Assembly: GCA_948960675.1 (NCBI GenBank) | Contig: CARDPF010000028.1 | Span: 1-18,086, forward strand | DNA length: 18,086 nucleotides | Origin: an uncultured Eisenbergiella sp. | GTDB taxonomy: Bacteria; Bacillota; Clostridia; Lachnospirales; Lachnospiraceae | Direction of reading: 5' to 3' | Shown here: piece after piece, positions 1-7,906 of the stretch | Position numbering within the stretch: position 1 is the first letter of the stretch | Layout: every line of letters starts with the position of its first letter | Made by a program: the position numbers and the translations under genes | The notes under the pieces: generated by a model | The model's input: only the letters and a program-made list of their open reading frames with translations | The model's database searches: none | Told to the model about the DNA's origin: nothing

Positions 1-281
1 GGATACAGCAGCAATATAATGAAGAAAACAATATTACACCACAGTCCATCAAAAAGGCGGTGCGTGACCTGATCAGTATTACCAGGGAAGTGGCGCCGGA
101 GGAAGTGAAGTTCGAGAAGGATCCGGAATCCATGGACAGGCAGGAACTGGAAAAGCTGATCGCAGATGTACAGAAGAAGATGAAAAAGGCGGCGGCAGAT
201 TTGGACTTCGAGACGGCGGCACAGCTGCGTGACCGGATGGTGGAATTGAAAAAAACCCTACAGGATATGGATAAGGATTAA
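1..281 (+). CDS. uvrB: UvrABC excinuclease subunit B, C-terminal end (5' truncated)
   Basis: The window opens inside this gene; the reading frame begins at base 3 and ends at TAA 279-281. UvrB is the DNA-damage-verifying helicase-like subunit of nucleotide excision repair. The visible part is the tail after the helicase core: the conserved stretch [14 protein letters not shown] (codons at about 30-74), a short acidic linker, then the UVR coiled-coil hairpin ([20 protein letters not shown] followed by [10 protein letters not shown]). In the family this hairpin binds the matching motif of UvrC. The complete gene for uvrA follows 67 bases downstream, the classic uvrB-uvrA order. Identification rests on only about 92 residues, but the ITP...KAVRDLI and UVR motifs are characteristic. 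The helicase motifs lie outside the window. Confidence 0.95.
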   Translation, partial: IQQQYNEENNITPQSIKKAVRDLISITREVAPEEVKFEKDPESMDRQELEKLIADVQKKMKKAAADLDFETAAQLRDRMVELKKTLQDMDKD

Positions 282-333
282 TTACGCTTTTTATGGGGCA
301 GGATGTAGGTTGACAATGCAGAAAAATAAAGAC

Positions 334-338
334 AGGAG
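334..338 (+). promoter_or_regulatory. Ribosome binding site deciding the uvrA start
   Basis: AGGAG lies 10 bases before ATG 349. The earlier in-frame TTG 310 and ATG 316 have only a poorer GTAGG-like match, so 349 is preferred. Confidence 0.55.
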
Positions 339-348
339 AACAGGTGAC

Positions 349-3219
349 ATGGAGCAGCAGGCGAAAAAAATGCTTTCCCGCAAGAACAGCATCATAATCC
401 GGGGGGCGAACGAACATAATTTGAAAAATGTGGATGTGGACATTCCGAGGGATGCGCTGGTGGTCTTTACCGGACTTTCCGGTTCCGGAAAGTCCTCACT
501 GGCTTTCGACACCATTTATGCAGAGGGGCAGCGGCGTTATATGGAATCTTTGTCCTCCTATGCCCGGCAGTTTTTGGGACAGATGGAGAAGCCCGATGTG
601 GAGAAAATTGAGGGGCTTTCCCCGGCGATTTCCATCGACCAAAAGTCTACCAACCGCAATCCTCGCTCCACGGTAGGAACCGTTACGGAGATTTATGACT
701 ATTTCCGGCTTTTGTATGCCAGGATCGGTATTCCGCATTGCCCGTCCTGCGGCAGGGAGATCAAAAAGCAGAGTGTGGATCAGATGGTGGATCAAATTAT
801 GGCGCTGCCGGAGGGGGCGAGAATCCAACTGCTTGCACCGGTGGTCAGGGGCAGGAAAGGCCGGCATGAGAAGGTATTGGAACGGGCGGCAAGGAGCGGT
901 TATGTACGGGTCCGCATTGATGGCAGTCTCTATGAACTGTCCGAAGAGATCAAATTGGACAAAAATCTCAAGCATTCCATAGAGATTGTGGTAGACCGTC
1001 TGGTGGTAAAGCCTGGCATTGAGAGGCGTCTGACAGACTCCATCGAGAATGTGCTGAATCTCTCCGAGGGACTTTTGTTTGTGGAACAGGTGGGGCAGGA
1101 GGCGGAGATGCTGACGTTTAGCCAGAGCTTTTCCTGTCCCGACTGCGGTATCAGCGTGGATGAGATCGAACCCAGGAGTTTTTCCTTTAACAATCCGTTC
1201 GGAGCCTGCCCCGACTGCTTTGGGTTGGGCTATAAAATGGAGTTTGCGCCGGAACTGATGATTCCGGACCGCCGCTTAAGCATCAACGAAGGGGCGATCG
1301 CGGTGATCGGCTGGCAGAACTGTCACCAGCCAGGCTCTTTTTCCAACGCCATTTTGCAGGCATTGTGCAGGGAATATCAGTTTTCCCTGGACACGCCGTT
1401 TCAGGAATATCCGGAGAAAATTCAGGATATGCTGCTTTACGGTACCAACGGGCGGGAGGTTATGGTTTACTATGAAGGACAGCGCGGGAAAGGGGAGTAT
1501 CCGGTTGCCTTTGAGGGGCTGATCAAGAGTGTGCAGCGCAGATACCGGGAAACGGCTTCCGACACGATGAAGCAGGAATATGAGTCCTTCATGCGGATTA
1601 CGCCCTGTAAGCTTTGCGGCGGACAGCGGCTGAAAAAAGAAGCGCTGGCAGTGACCGTATGCGGCAAAAACATTTATGAGATTACGTCGCTGTTTATCGG
1701 GGAACTGCACGACTTTTTGCGCAATCTGGAACTGACCAGCCAGCAGGAACTGATCGGCGGGCAGATTTTAAAGGAAATCCGTGCCAGGGTGGGGTTTCTG
1801 ATAGATGTGGGCCTGGATTACCTCTCCCTGTCCAGGGCGACGGGCAGTCTTTCCGGGGGGGAGGCGCAGAGAATCCGGTTGGCGACCCAGATTGGCTCCG
1901 GCCTGGTGGGGGTTTGTTATATCCTAGACGAACCCAGCATCGGTCTGCACCAGCGGGATAACGATAAGCTGCTTGCCACGCTGAAAAACCTGCGGGATTT
2001 GGGAAATACACTGATTGTGGTGGAGCATGACGAGGATACGATGCGCGCTGCCGATTATATTGTGGATGTGGGGCCGGGCGCCGGTTCCCATGGCGGGGAG
2101 ATTGTGGCCTGTGGTACGGTGGAGGATATCATGCATACGCCGGGCTCCGTGACCGGGCAATATTTAAGCGGGGCGGTAAAAATTCCGGTGCCGGCGCAAA
2201 GGCGCAAACCTGCAGGCTGGCTGACGGTCCGCAAAGCGGCGGAGAATAACCTGAAGAATATCGACGTAAAATTTCCTGTGGGTGTGTTTACCTGTGTCAC
2301 CGGTGTTTCGGGTTCGGGCAAATCCTCTTTGGTGAATGAGATTTTGTATAAGCACCTTGCCCGGGATTTAAACCGCGCAAGGTGTATCCCGGGGAAACAT
2401 GCGGGAATTGACGGCATTGAGCAGCTGGATAAGGTGATTGCCATCGACCAGTCTCCCATCGGGCGTACGCCCCGTTCCAATCCTGCGACCTATACAGGGG
2501 TTTTTGACATGATCCGCGACCTGTTCGCATCCACGGCGGACGCAAAGGCAAAGGGGTATAAAAAAGGGCGCTTCAGCTTTAACGTAAAAGGCGGACGCTG
2601 TGAAGCCTGCGGTGGCGACGGTATTATCAAGATCGAAATGCACTTTTTGCCGGACGTTTATGTGCCCTGCGAGGTCTGTGGCGGAAAACGCTATAACCGG
2701 GAGACGCTGGATGTAAAATACAAGGGGAAGAATATTTTCGACGTACTGGATATGACGGTGGAGGAGGCGGTAACGTTCTTTGAGAATGTGCCCAGTATCC
2801 AGCGGAAAATCCAGACGCTTTATGATGTAGGGCTTTCCTATGTAAAGCTGGGGCAGCCTTCCACGGAATTGTCCGGCGGCGAAGCGCAGCGCGTCAAACT
2901 GGCGACGGAACTGTCCAGACGGGGAACCGGCAAAACGATTTATATTTTGGATGAGCCTACGACGGGCCTGCACTTTGCGGATGTGCATAAGCTGATTGAG
3001 ATTTTGCACCGCCTTACGGAGGGGGGCAATACAGTGGTGGTCATTGAGCATAACCTTGATGTGATCAAAACGGCAGATTATATCATTGACATCGGCCCGG
3101 AAGGCGGCCTGCGCGGCGGCACTGTGATCGCCCAGGGGACACCCGAAAAAGTAGCGGAGAACCCGCAATCCTACACAGGGTATTATATCGGCAGGATGCT
3201 GGATAAGAAAGGACTATAA
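349..3219 (+). CDS. uvrA: UvrABC excinuclease subunit A, damage-recognition ATPase
   Basis: UvrA is the dimeric ABC-type ATPase that recognises distorted DNA and loads UvrB in nucleotide excision repair. From ATG 349 the product is 956 aa, the usual family length. It shows both ATPase modules: Walker A GLSGSGKS at about 42-49 and GVSGSGKS at about 652-659; signature LSGGEAQ at about 501-507 and 841-847; and Walker B contexts [11 protein letters not shown] and [11 protein letters not shown]. Zinc-binding cysteine pairs are visible at C263/C266 with C287/C290, and at C751/C754 with a second CxxC (CEVC) further on. The start was chosen for its AGGAG at 334-338; in-frame TTG 310 or ATG 316 would add 13 or 11 residues. 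Co-transcription with uvrB is likely, as there is no terminator between them. No disrupted motif was seen. Confidence 0.98.
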   Translation: MEQQAKKMLSRKNSIIIRGANEHNLKNVDVDIPRDALVVFTGLSGSGKSSLAFDTIYAEGQRRYMESLSSYARQFLGQMEKPDVEKIEGLSPAISIDQKSTNRNPRSTVGTVTEIYDYFRLLYARIGIPHCPSCGREIKKQSVDQMVDQIMALPEGARIQLLAPVVRGRKGRHEKVLERAARSGYVRVRIDGSLYELSEEIKLDKNLKHSIEIVVDRLVVKPGIERRLTDSIENVLNLSEGLLFVEQVGQEAEMLTFSQSFSCPDCGISVDEIEPRSFSFNNPFGACPDCFGLGYKMEFAPELMIPDRRLSINEGAIAVIGWQNCHQPGSFSNAILQALCREYQFSLDTPFQEYPEKIQDMLLYGTNGREVMVYYEGQRGKGEYPVAFEGLIKSVQRRYRETASDTMKQEYESFMRITPCKLCGGQRLKKEALAVTVCGKNIYEITSLFIGELHDFLRNLELTSQQELIGGQILKEIRARVGFLIDVGLDYLSLSRATGSLSGGEAQRIRLATQIGSGLVGVCYILDEPSIGLHQRDNDKLLATLKNLRDLGNTLIVVEHDEDTMRAADYIVDVGPGAGSHGGEIVACGTVEDIMHTPGSVTGQYLSGAVKIPVPAQRRKPAGWLTVRKAAENNLKNIDVKFPVGVFTCVTGVSGSGKSSLVNEILYKHLARDLNRARCIPGKHAGIDGIEQLDKVIAIDQSPIGRTPRSNPATYTGVFDMIRDLFASTADAKAKGYKKGRFSFNVKGGRCEACGGDGIIKIEMHFLPDVYVPCEVCGGKRYNRETLDVKYKGKNIFDVLDMTVEEAVTFFENVPSIQRKIQTLYDVGLSYVKLGQPSTELSGGEAQRVKLATELSRRGTGKTIYILDEPTTGLHFADVHKLIEILHRLTEGGNTVVVIEHNLDVIKTADYIIDIGPEGGLRGGTVIAQGTPEKVAENPQSYTGYYIGRMLDKKGL

Positions 3220-3245
3220 AAAATTTTAAAATTTCATGAATTCTC

Positions 3246-3274
3246 TTCCATTCCGGTTTTTTTTACGATATAAT
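3246..3274 (+). promoter_or_regulatory. Probable sigma-A promoter for the mreB-like gene
   Basis: A perfect TATAAT -10 element lies at 3269-3274, inside the 165-base gap after uvrA. The best-spaced -35 (3246-3251, TTCCAT, 17-base spacer) is poor, so the assignment rests on the -10 and its position. Transcription would start near 3281, leaving a leader of about 104 bases. Confidence 0.5.
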
Positions 3275-3292
3275 GGACGCGGACTATCAGCG

Positions 3293-3363
3293 AACGGGCG
3301 AAGTATGCCCTGTTTAACATAGAGTGAAATTGGGCATGATGTGAACGCGGGGTGTGTTTACAT
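3293..3363 (+). other. Structured leader upstream of the mreB-like gene
   Basis: Three stems can be drawn. Stem A pairs AACGGGC (3293-3299) with GCCCTGTT (3307-3314), with one bulged T. Stem B pairs ATGCCC (3305-3310) with GGGCAT (3332-3337) and excludes A. Stem C pairs ATGTGAAC (3339-3346) with GTTTACAT (3356-3363), with one G-T wobble, ending eight bases before the AAGGAG. There is no U-tract, so this is not an intrinsic terminator. A regulatory role is inferred only from structure and position. Confidence 0.3.
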
Positions 3364-3384
3364 GCGGATGGAAGGAGAGAGGAC

Positions 3385-4374
3385 ATGCAGTATACGGATA
3401 TCGGTATTGACTTGGGAACAGCCAGTATTCTGGTTTATATAAGGGGAAAAGGCGTGGTGTTAAAGGAGCCCTCCGTGGTCGCTTTTGACCGGGATACCCA
3501 GAAAATCAAGGCCATCGGGGAGGATGCCAGACTGATGCTGGGACGTACGCCGGGCAACATTGTGGCGGTTCGGCCACTGCGGCAGGGCGTAATTTCCGAC
3601 TATACCGTGACCGAGAAGATGATGAAGTATTTTATCCAGAAGGCTTTGGGGAGGAAGACATTCCGGAAGCCCCGGATTGCGGTTTGCGTGCCAAGCGGTG
3701 TCACCGAGGTGGAGAAGAAAGCGGTGGAGGATGCGACTTATCAGGCCGGTGCACGGGAGGTTTCGATCATTGAGGAGCCCATCGCGGCCGCAATCGGTGC
3801 AGGAATCGATATTTCCCGTCCCTGCGGCAATATGATTGTGGACATCGGAGGCGGTACCTCAGATATTGCGGTGATTTCCCTGGGCGGCACGGTGGTGAGC
3901 GCGTCCATCAAGATTGCGGGGGATGATTTTGATGAGGCGATTGTCCGTTACATGCGTAAGAAGCACAATCTGCTGATTGGGGAACGCACGGCGGAGGATA
4001 TTAAGATCAAGATTGGTTCTGCGTTTAAAAGGCCGGAGCCCAACTTCATGGACGTACGGGGAAGGAATCTGGTGACAGGGCTTCCAAAAACCATTTCTGT
4101 TTCTTCGGCGGAGACGGAAGAGGCCCTCAAAGAGTCCACCATGCAGATTGTGGAAGCGATCCATGGGGTTTTGGAAAAGACACCGCCGGAACTGGCGGCG
4201 GATATTGCGGACAGGGGGATTGTCCTGACAGGAGGCGGCAGCCTGTTGCGCGGTTTGGAAGAACTGATCGCGGACAGAACCGGCATTAATACAATGACAG
4301 CAGAAGATCCTATGACGGCGGTGGCAATTGGAACAGGAAAATATGTGGAGTTTCTGGGCGGATACCGTGAATAA
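3385..4374 (+). CDS. mreB: MreB/Mbl-family bacterial actin (rod-shape-determining protein)
   Basis: The product is a 329-aa actin-fold ATPase that polymerises under the membrane and guides the elongation cell-wall machinery. Actin-family motifs are in order: phosphate-1 loop DIGIDLGTA at about 5-13, the family stretch GRTPGNIVAVRP, EEPIAAAIGAG, phosphate-2 DIGGGTSDIAV at about 153-163, and the adenosine motif LTGGGSLLRGLEE near the C-terminus. The start ATG 3385 has AAGGAG seven bases upstream; the in-frame GTG 3352 lacks one and would add 11 non-conserved residues. The short N-terminus before DIGIDLGT resembles Mbl rather than Gram-negative MreB. No mreC or mreD neighbour is present: uvrA lies before it and recD2 after, so this may be a paralog additional to a canonical mreBCD locus. 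Mbl and MreB cannot be separated with certainty by eye. Confidence 0.93.
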   Translation: MQYTDIGIDLGTASILVYIRGKGVVLKEPSVVAFDRDTQKIKAIGEDARLMLGRTPGNIVAVRPLRQGVISDYTVTEKMMKYFIQKALGRKTFRKPRIAVCVPSGVTEVEKKAVEDATYQAGAREVSIIEEPIAAAIGAGIDISRPCGNMIVDIGGGTSDIAVISLGGTVVSASIKIAGDDFDEAIVRYMRKKHNLLIGERTAEDIKIKIGSAFKRPEPNFMDVRGRNLVTGLPKTISVSSAETEEALKESTMQIVEAIHGVLEKTPPELAADIADRGIVLTGGGSLLRGLEELIADRTGINTMTAEDPMTAVAIGTGKYVEFLGGYRE

Positions 4375-4434
4375 CCGGCTGCCCGCCAAGTGAGCAGCGG
4401 GCAGCCGGAGGGCGGCCCGCTTTGCGTATCGGGC
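4375..4434 (+). other. GC-rich leader with alternative stem-loops between mreB and recD2
   Basis: Immediately after the mreB stop codon there is a perfect 12-bp inverted repeat: CCGGCTGCCCGC (4375-4386) and GCGGGCAGCCGG (4397-4408), with a 10-base loop. The right arm can instead pair with the next block: GCGGGC (4397-4402) with GCCCGC (4415-4420), plus GCC (4404-4406) with GGC (4411-4413) around a GGAG loop, followed by TTT. That block can in turn pair GCCCG (4415-4419) with CGGGC (4430-4434). The successive 1:2, 2:3, 3:4 options resemble attenuator geometry. No real U-tract follows any stem, so a terminator call is not justified. It may act as an mRNA-stability or partial termination element. 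Confidence 0.4.
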
Positions 4435-4502
4435 AAAAAGGAAGACGTATGGAAGCCGTCAAGTAACTGCGGCTGGAATACATGGCTTATGGGGAGGAAG
4501 TG

Positions 4503-6752
4503 TTGGAACAGATCAACGGGTATGTTTCCCATATTATTTACCGGAATGAGGCGAACGGTTACACGGTATTTGAATGCAAGGGAGAGGAGGAAGTGACCTG
4601 CGTGGGGACTTTTTCCTCCCTGGATGAGGGGGAATTGCTGGAACTGGCAGGGGAGTATACCGCACATGCCGTGTATGGCAGTCAGTTCAAAGTAGCTTCC
4701 TACAAATTTGCGTCGCCGGAGGATGCGGCCGGTATGGAACGGTATCTGGGCTCCGGCGCTATCAGGGGGATCGGGCCTGCGCTTGCGGCGCGCATCGTGA
4801 AGCGTTTCGGGAAAGAGACGTTTCAGGTGATTGAGCGGGAGCCGGAACGGCTTGCGGAAATCAAGGGTATCAGCGAGCATAAAGCGATGGATATTGCTGC
4901 GCAGGTGGAAGACAAAAGGGAAATGCGGGAGGCAATGATTTATTTGCAGCGTTTCGGTATTTCCAATACGCTGGCGGTCAAAATCTTTAAGGCGTATGGC
5001 AGCCGCTTGTACGGAATTTTGGAAGAAAACCCGTATCAGCTGGCAGATGACATTGAGGGAATCGGTTTTAAGAAGGCAGATGAACTGGCGGCCAGAATTG
5101 GGATACATACAGATTCGGATTACCGGATCCGCAGCGGTATTCTCTATACGCTTTTGCAGGCGTCACAGGAAGGGCATGTGTATCTTCCGGGAAGCATATT
5201 GGTACGCCGTGCGGCAGAATTATTGGAAGTGCCGGCGCAAGCGGTACAGGATCAGTTGCCCAATCTTGCCATGGACAAAAAACTGGTAGTCAAGAATGGG
5301 AAGGAGGATACCCTTTGCTATACATCCGCGTTCTATTACGCGGAACTTTCCTGTGCCAGAATGCTTTATGAATTGAATATGGGAATGGTGGTTGCAGGGC
5401 AGCTGCTTCCGGGACAGAAGGAAAAGCTGCTCCGTGATATAGAGGCTTTGCAGGAGAGGGAAGGGCTGGAACTGGATGAACTGCAGAAGGAGGCAGTGTT
5501 GCAGTCCGTTTTGCACAGCATCCTGATTTTGACGGGGGGGCCCGGGACGGGAAAAACGACCACCATCAATATGATGATCCGCTATTTTGTGGAGGAAGGG
5601 CTTGATTTGTTTTTGGCAGCACCTACCGGACGGGCGGCTAAGCGTATGACGGAGGCTACCGGATATGAAGCCAAGACCATCCACCGGATGCTGGAACTGT
5701 CGGGGGCCGTGCCGGAGGAGGGGAAAAGGGCAAGCTTTGAGCGAAACGAGGAGAACCCGCTGGAGGCGGACGTGATTATAGTGGATGAGATGTCCATGGT
5801 GGACATTTTTCTGTTTCAGTCTTTGCTAAAAGCAGTGAGTCCGGGAACCAGACTGATTTTGGTGGGGGATGGAAACCAGCTGCCCAGCGTCGGCCCCGGA
5901 CAGGTTTTGCACGATTTGATTGAGAGCGGCAGCTTTCCCGTGGTCAGGCTGCAAAAGATATTCCGGCAGGCCGGGGAGAGCGATATTGTAGTAAACGCCC
6001 ACCGCATCAACAGGGGGGAGGAGATTCTGCTGGATAACAAAAGCAGGGACTTTTTCTTTCTGGAGCGGGATAAAGTGCCGGTCATTTATAAGCATATGGT
6101 ACAGCTGATTACGGAGAAGCTGCCGCCTTATGTGCATGCCGAGCCTTATGATATTCAGGTACTGACGCCCATGCGTAAAGGCTTTTTAGGGGTGGAGACC
6201 TTGAACGGTATTTTGCAGAACTGTTTAAATCCTGCGGCAAAAGAAAAAAAGGAGTTGCGGATTGGGGAGACCTTGTTCCGGGAGGGCGATAAGGTCATGC
6301 AGACCAAGAACAATTACCAATTGGAATGGGAGGTTGTGAGCCGCTACCAGATACCGGTAGACAGGGGCGTAGGGATTTTTAACGGGGACATGGGCAGGAT
6401 TTTGGAAATTAACGAGTACAGCCAGACGGTGTCGGTGGAATTTGACGAACAGCGGCGTGTGACCTATGGGGTTGCCCAGATGGAAGAGGTGGAACTGGCT
6501 TATGCCATTACCATCCATAAGTCGCAGGGCAGCGAATATCCGGCGGTGGTTATGCCGCTTTTGGGAGGCCCTAAGATGCTGTTTAGCCGCAATCTTTTAT
6601 ATACGGGTGTGACGCGGGCGAAGGATTGCGTCACGATTCTGGGCAGCAGGCAGGTGGTACAGGAGATGGTTGCCAACAATAGGGAAACGAAACGCTATAC
6701 CAGTCTTGCAGAGAGAATCAGGGAAACGGAAGGAGAAGTTTGCTTAGCATAA
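4503..6752 (+). CDS. recD2: RecD2-family 5'-3' DNA helicase
   Basis: RecD2 (YrrC-type) is a superfamily 1B helicase that works without RecB and RecC in Gram-positive DNA repair and replication-fork maintenance. From TTG 4503 the product is 749 aa. It has an N-terminal OB-like segment (GYVSHIIYRNEANGYTVF), two helix-hairpin-helix-like stretches (GSGAIRGIGPALAARIVKRF at about 83-102 and the following EIKGISEHKAMDIAAQ), Walker A GGPGTGKT at about 345-352, Walker B VDEMS at D428/E429, the VGDGNQLPSVGPG motif, a FRQ motif, the helicase motif ITIHKSQGSEYP (H672-Q675) and terminal YTGVTRAK. Start choice: TTG 4503 has GGAGG (4493-4497) five bases upstream; ATG 4482 in the same frame would add seven residues but has no convincing site. 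The 3' end overlaps comFC by 13 bases. Confidence 0.96.
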   Translation: MEQINGYVSHIIYRNEANGYTVFECKGEEEVTCVGTFSSLDEGELLELAGEYTAHAVYGSQFKVASYKFASPEDAAGMERYLGSGAIRGIGPALAARIVKRFGKETFQVIEREPERLAEIKGISEHKAMDIAAQVEDKREMREAMIYLQRFGISNTLAVKIFKAYGSRLYGILEENPYQLADDIEGIGFKKADELAARIGIHTDSDYRIRSGILYTLLQASQEGHVYLPGSILVRRAAELLEVPAQAVQDQLPNLAMDKKLVVKNGKEDTLCYTSAFYYAELSCARMLYELNMGMVVAGQLLPGQKEKLLRDIEALQEREGLELDELQKEAVLQSVLHSILILTGGPGTGKTTTINMMIRYFVEEGLDLFLAAPTGRAAKRMTEATGYEAKTIHRMLELSGAVPEEGKRASFERNEENPLEADVIIVDEMSMVDIFLFQSLLKAVSPGTRLILVGDGNQLPSVGPGQVLHDLIESGSFPVVRLQKIFRQAGESDIVVNAHRINRGEEILLDNKSRDFFFLERDKVPVIYKHMVQLITEKLPPYVHAEPYDIQVLTPMRKGFLGVETLNGILQNCLNPAAKEKKELRIGETLFREGDKVMQTKNNYQLEWEVVSRYQIPVDRGVGIFNGDMGRILEINEYSQTVSVEFDEQRRVTYGVAQMEEVELAYAITIHKSQGSEYPAVVMPLLGGPKMLFSRNLLYTGVTRAKDCVTILGSRQVVQEMVANNRETKRYTSLAERIRETEGEVCLA

Positions 6753-7444
6753 AAGAATATTTGTTTCCGCGCAGATGTCCGGTGTGCGACAGGCCGGTGA
6801 AACCGGCAGGGGCCTTAGTCTGCGCAGACTGTGGGAATGTCCTGCAGTATGTGAGCGGGCCGGTGTGCCTAAAGTGTGGAAAGGCCCTTTCGGATGGGGG
6901 GCAGGAATATTGTTTTGATTGTTCGCATAAAAAACATGCGTATGACCGGGGCGTGTCGCTGTACCGTTACGGCAGCGTCAGGGATTGCGTGTACCGGTTT
7001 AAATATGGGGGCAGGCAGGAGTATGCGGCGTTTTTGGGCGACGAACTGGCACGGCATTTGGGCAGGCAGATATTGGAATGGAAGCCGCAGGCGCTTATTC
7101 CGGTGCCGCTGCATCCCAAGAGAATGAAAAAGCGGGGATATAACCAGGCCGGGCTTTTGGCCGACAGACTTGGGGAAAGGCTTGGGATACCGGTTTTGTC
7201 GGATTGGCTGGTGCGGGGGAAAAATACGGCGCCGCAGAAACTTTTGGATGGGCAGGAACGACAAAATAATTTGAAAAAGGCTTTTAAAATAGGACGAAAT
7301 GATGTAGAATTAAAGACGATTGTAATCATTGACGATATTTATACAACGGGGAGTACAATCGATGAAATCGCGCGCACCTGTCGGTTTGCCGGTGTCGAGA
7401 AAATATATTTTGCCGCGCTTTCCATCGGAAACGGAATGGGATAG
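6740..7444 (+). CDS. comFC: ComF-family phosphoribosyltransferase-like protein
   Basis: The product is 234 aa. ComFC proteins are cytoplasmic phosphoribosyltransferase-fold proteins required for natural DNA uptake in several bacteria; their exact biochemical activity is unsettled. The N-terminus carries four CxxC pairs (C13/C16, C28/C31, C43/C46, C58/C61), a double zinc-ribbon. The C-terminal half has the PRPP-binding loop TIVIIDDIYTTGST at about 193-206, with the diagnostic paired aspartates D198/D199. The start is TTG 6740 with AGGAG at 6731-6735, inside the end of recD2, implying translational coupling. Pairing with a RecD2 helicase suits DNA processing, but no other competence genes are visible, so competence itself is not shown here. 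Confidence 0.92.
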   Translation: MLSIKEYLFPRRCPVCDRPVKPAGALVCADCGNVLQYVSGPVCLKCGKALSDGGQEYCFDCSHKKHAYDRGVSLYRYGSVRDCVYRFKYGGRQEYAAFLGDELARHLGRQILEWKPQALIPVPLHPKRMKKRGYNQAGLLADRLGERLGIPVLSDWLVRGKNTAPQKLLDGQERQNNLKKAFKIGRNDVELKTIVIIDDIYTTGSTIDEIARTCRFAGVEKIYFAALSIGNGMG

Positions 7445-7498
7445 GGGGAAACAGCAAAGTTCCCTGGGGCAGGAAAGCATTTGCGGAATGGAGAACGG

Positions 7499-7894
7499 AT
7501 GGTTAAAGAGGAGAAGGTTATCAGGATGACCAAGATGGCATCCTACGAGGCAAAAGAGGGAAAGAAGGACAAAGCGGTATCCGGCTATTTCAGGGGAGAT
7601 TATATAGGCATGCAGCTTCTAATCTCTTTTTTGGTGGTCACCATCGCTTTTTTGGGAGTGTTTAGCGCGTATCTTGTCCTGAATTTTGAAGAGGTTATGG
7701 CCAATATTTATTCCATGGATGTGGTTGCCGTGGGCAAGAAAATTCTGGTGTGGTATCTGGCGGCTCTTGCAGTTTACCTGGCAGTTACCTACGTGGTATA
7801 TTGGGTGCGTTATGTGAAGGCAAGGAGACATTTGAATGTTTTATTGGAATATCTCAATTGCCTTGACGATTCAGGGGAAGAGGACGAATTCTAA
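7499..7894 (+). CDS. Small two-helix membrane protein, function unknown
   Basis: I do not recognise a named family for this 131-aa protein. The N-terminal ~35 residues are charged and soluble (MTKMASYEAKEGKKDKAVSG, then YFRGDYIG). Two hydrophobic segments follow, at about 38-62 and 82-104, then a basic stretch (RYVKARRH) and an acidic tail DDSGEEDEF. The polarity suggests both termini in the cytoplasm. The start at ATG 7499 has GGAG five bases upstream; ATG 7526 is possible and would remove nine residues. It lies 54 bases after comFC and 12 bases before the next membrane gene, in the run leading to cdaA, so an operon partnership with those genes is likely. It has no catalytic motif. Confidence 0.8.
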   Translation: MVKEEKVIRMTKMASYEAKEGKKDKAVSGYFRGDYIGMQLLISFLVVTIAFLGVFSAYLVLNFEEVMANIYSMDVVAVGKKILVWYLAALAVYLAVTYVVYWVRYVKARRHLNVLLEYLNCLDDSGEEDEF

Positions 7895-7906
7895 AGAGGG
7901 AAGGAT

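Noticed and set aside
1855..1861. G7 run in the uvrA signature motif
   Set aside because: It has the same explanation: adjacent glycine codons in LSGGEAQ of an essential-type repair gene.
2368..3168. - strand open frame of about 266 codons inside uvrA
   Set aside because: It lies opposite the conserved second ATPase module of uvrA and shows no motif of its own.
3221..3234. 14-bp AT-only palindrome after uvrA, possible terminator
   Set aside because: It has no loop, no GC stem and no following U-tract.
4449..4466. Five-codon ORF (MEAVK) with AAGGAA upstream, possible leader peptide
   Set aside because: It is in a suggestive place after the alternative stems, but it is too short to support and has no runs of regulatory codons.
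4390..4596. Short + strand open frame between mreB and recD2
   Set aside because: It starts within the hairpin region, continues into recD2 in another frame, lacks a ribosome site and has no recognisable composition.
3948..5108. Long - strand open frame spanning the 3' end of mreB and the start of recD2
   Set aside because: It crosses two well-supported + strand genes, has no recognisable domain and is explained by their codon bias.
5534..5540. G7 run in the recD2 Walker A codons
   Set aside because: It follows from consecutive GGG glycine codons in a conserved motif of a housekeeping gene; phase variation is implausible here.
7446..7464. GGGAA/TTCCC inverted repeat between comFC and the next gene
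   Set aside because: The stem is only five base pairs with a nine-base loop and no U-tract; expected by chance.
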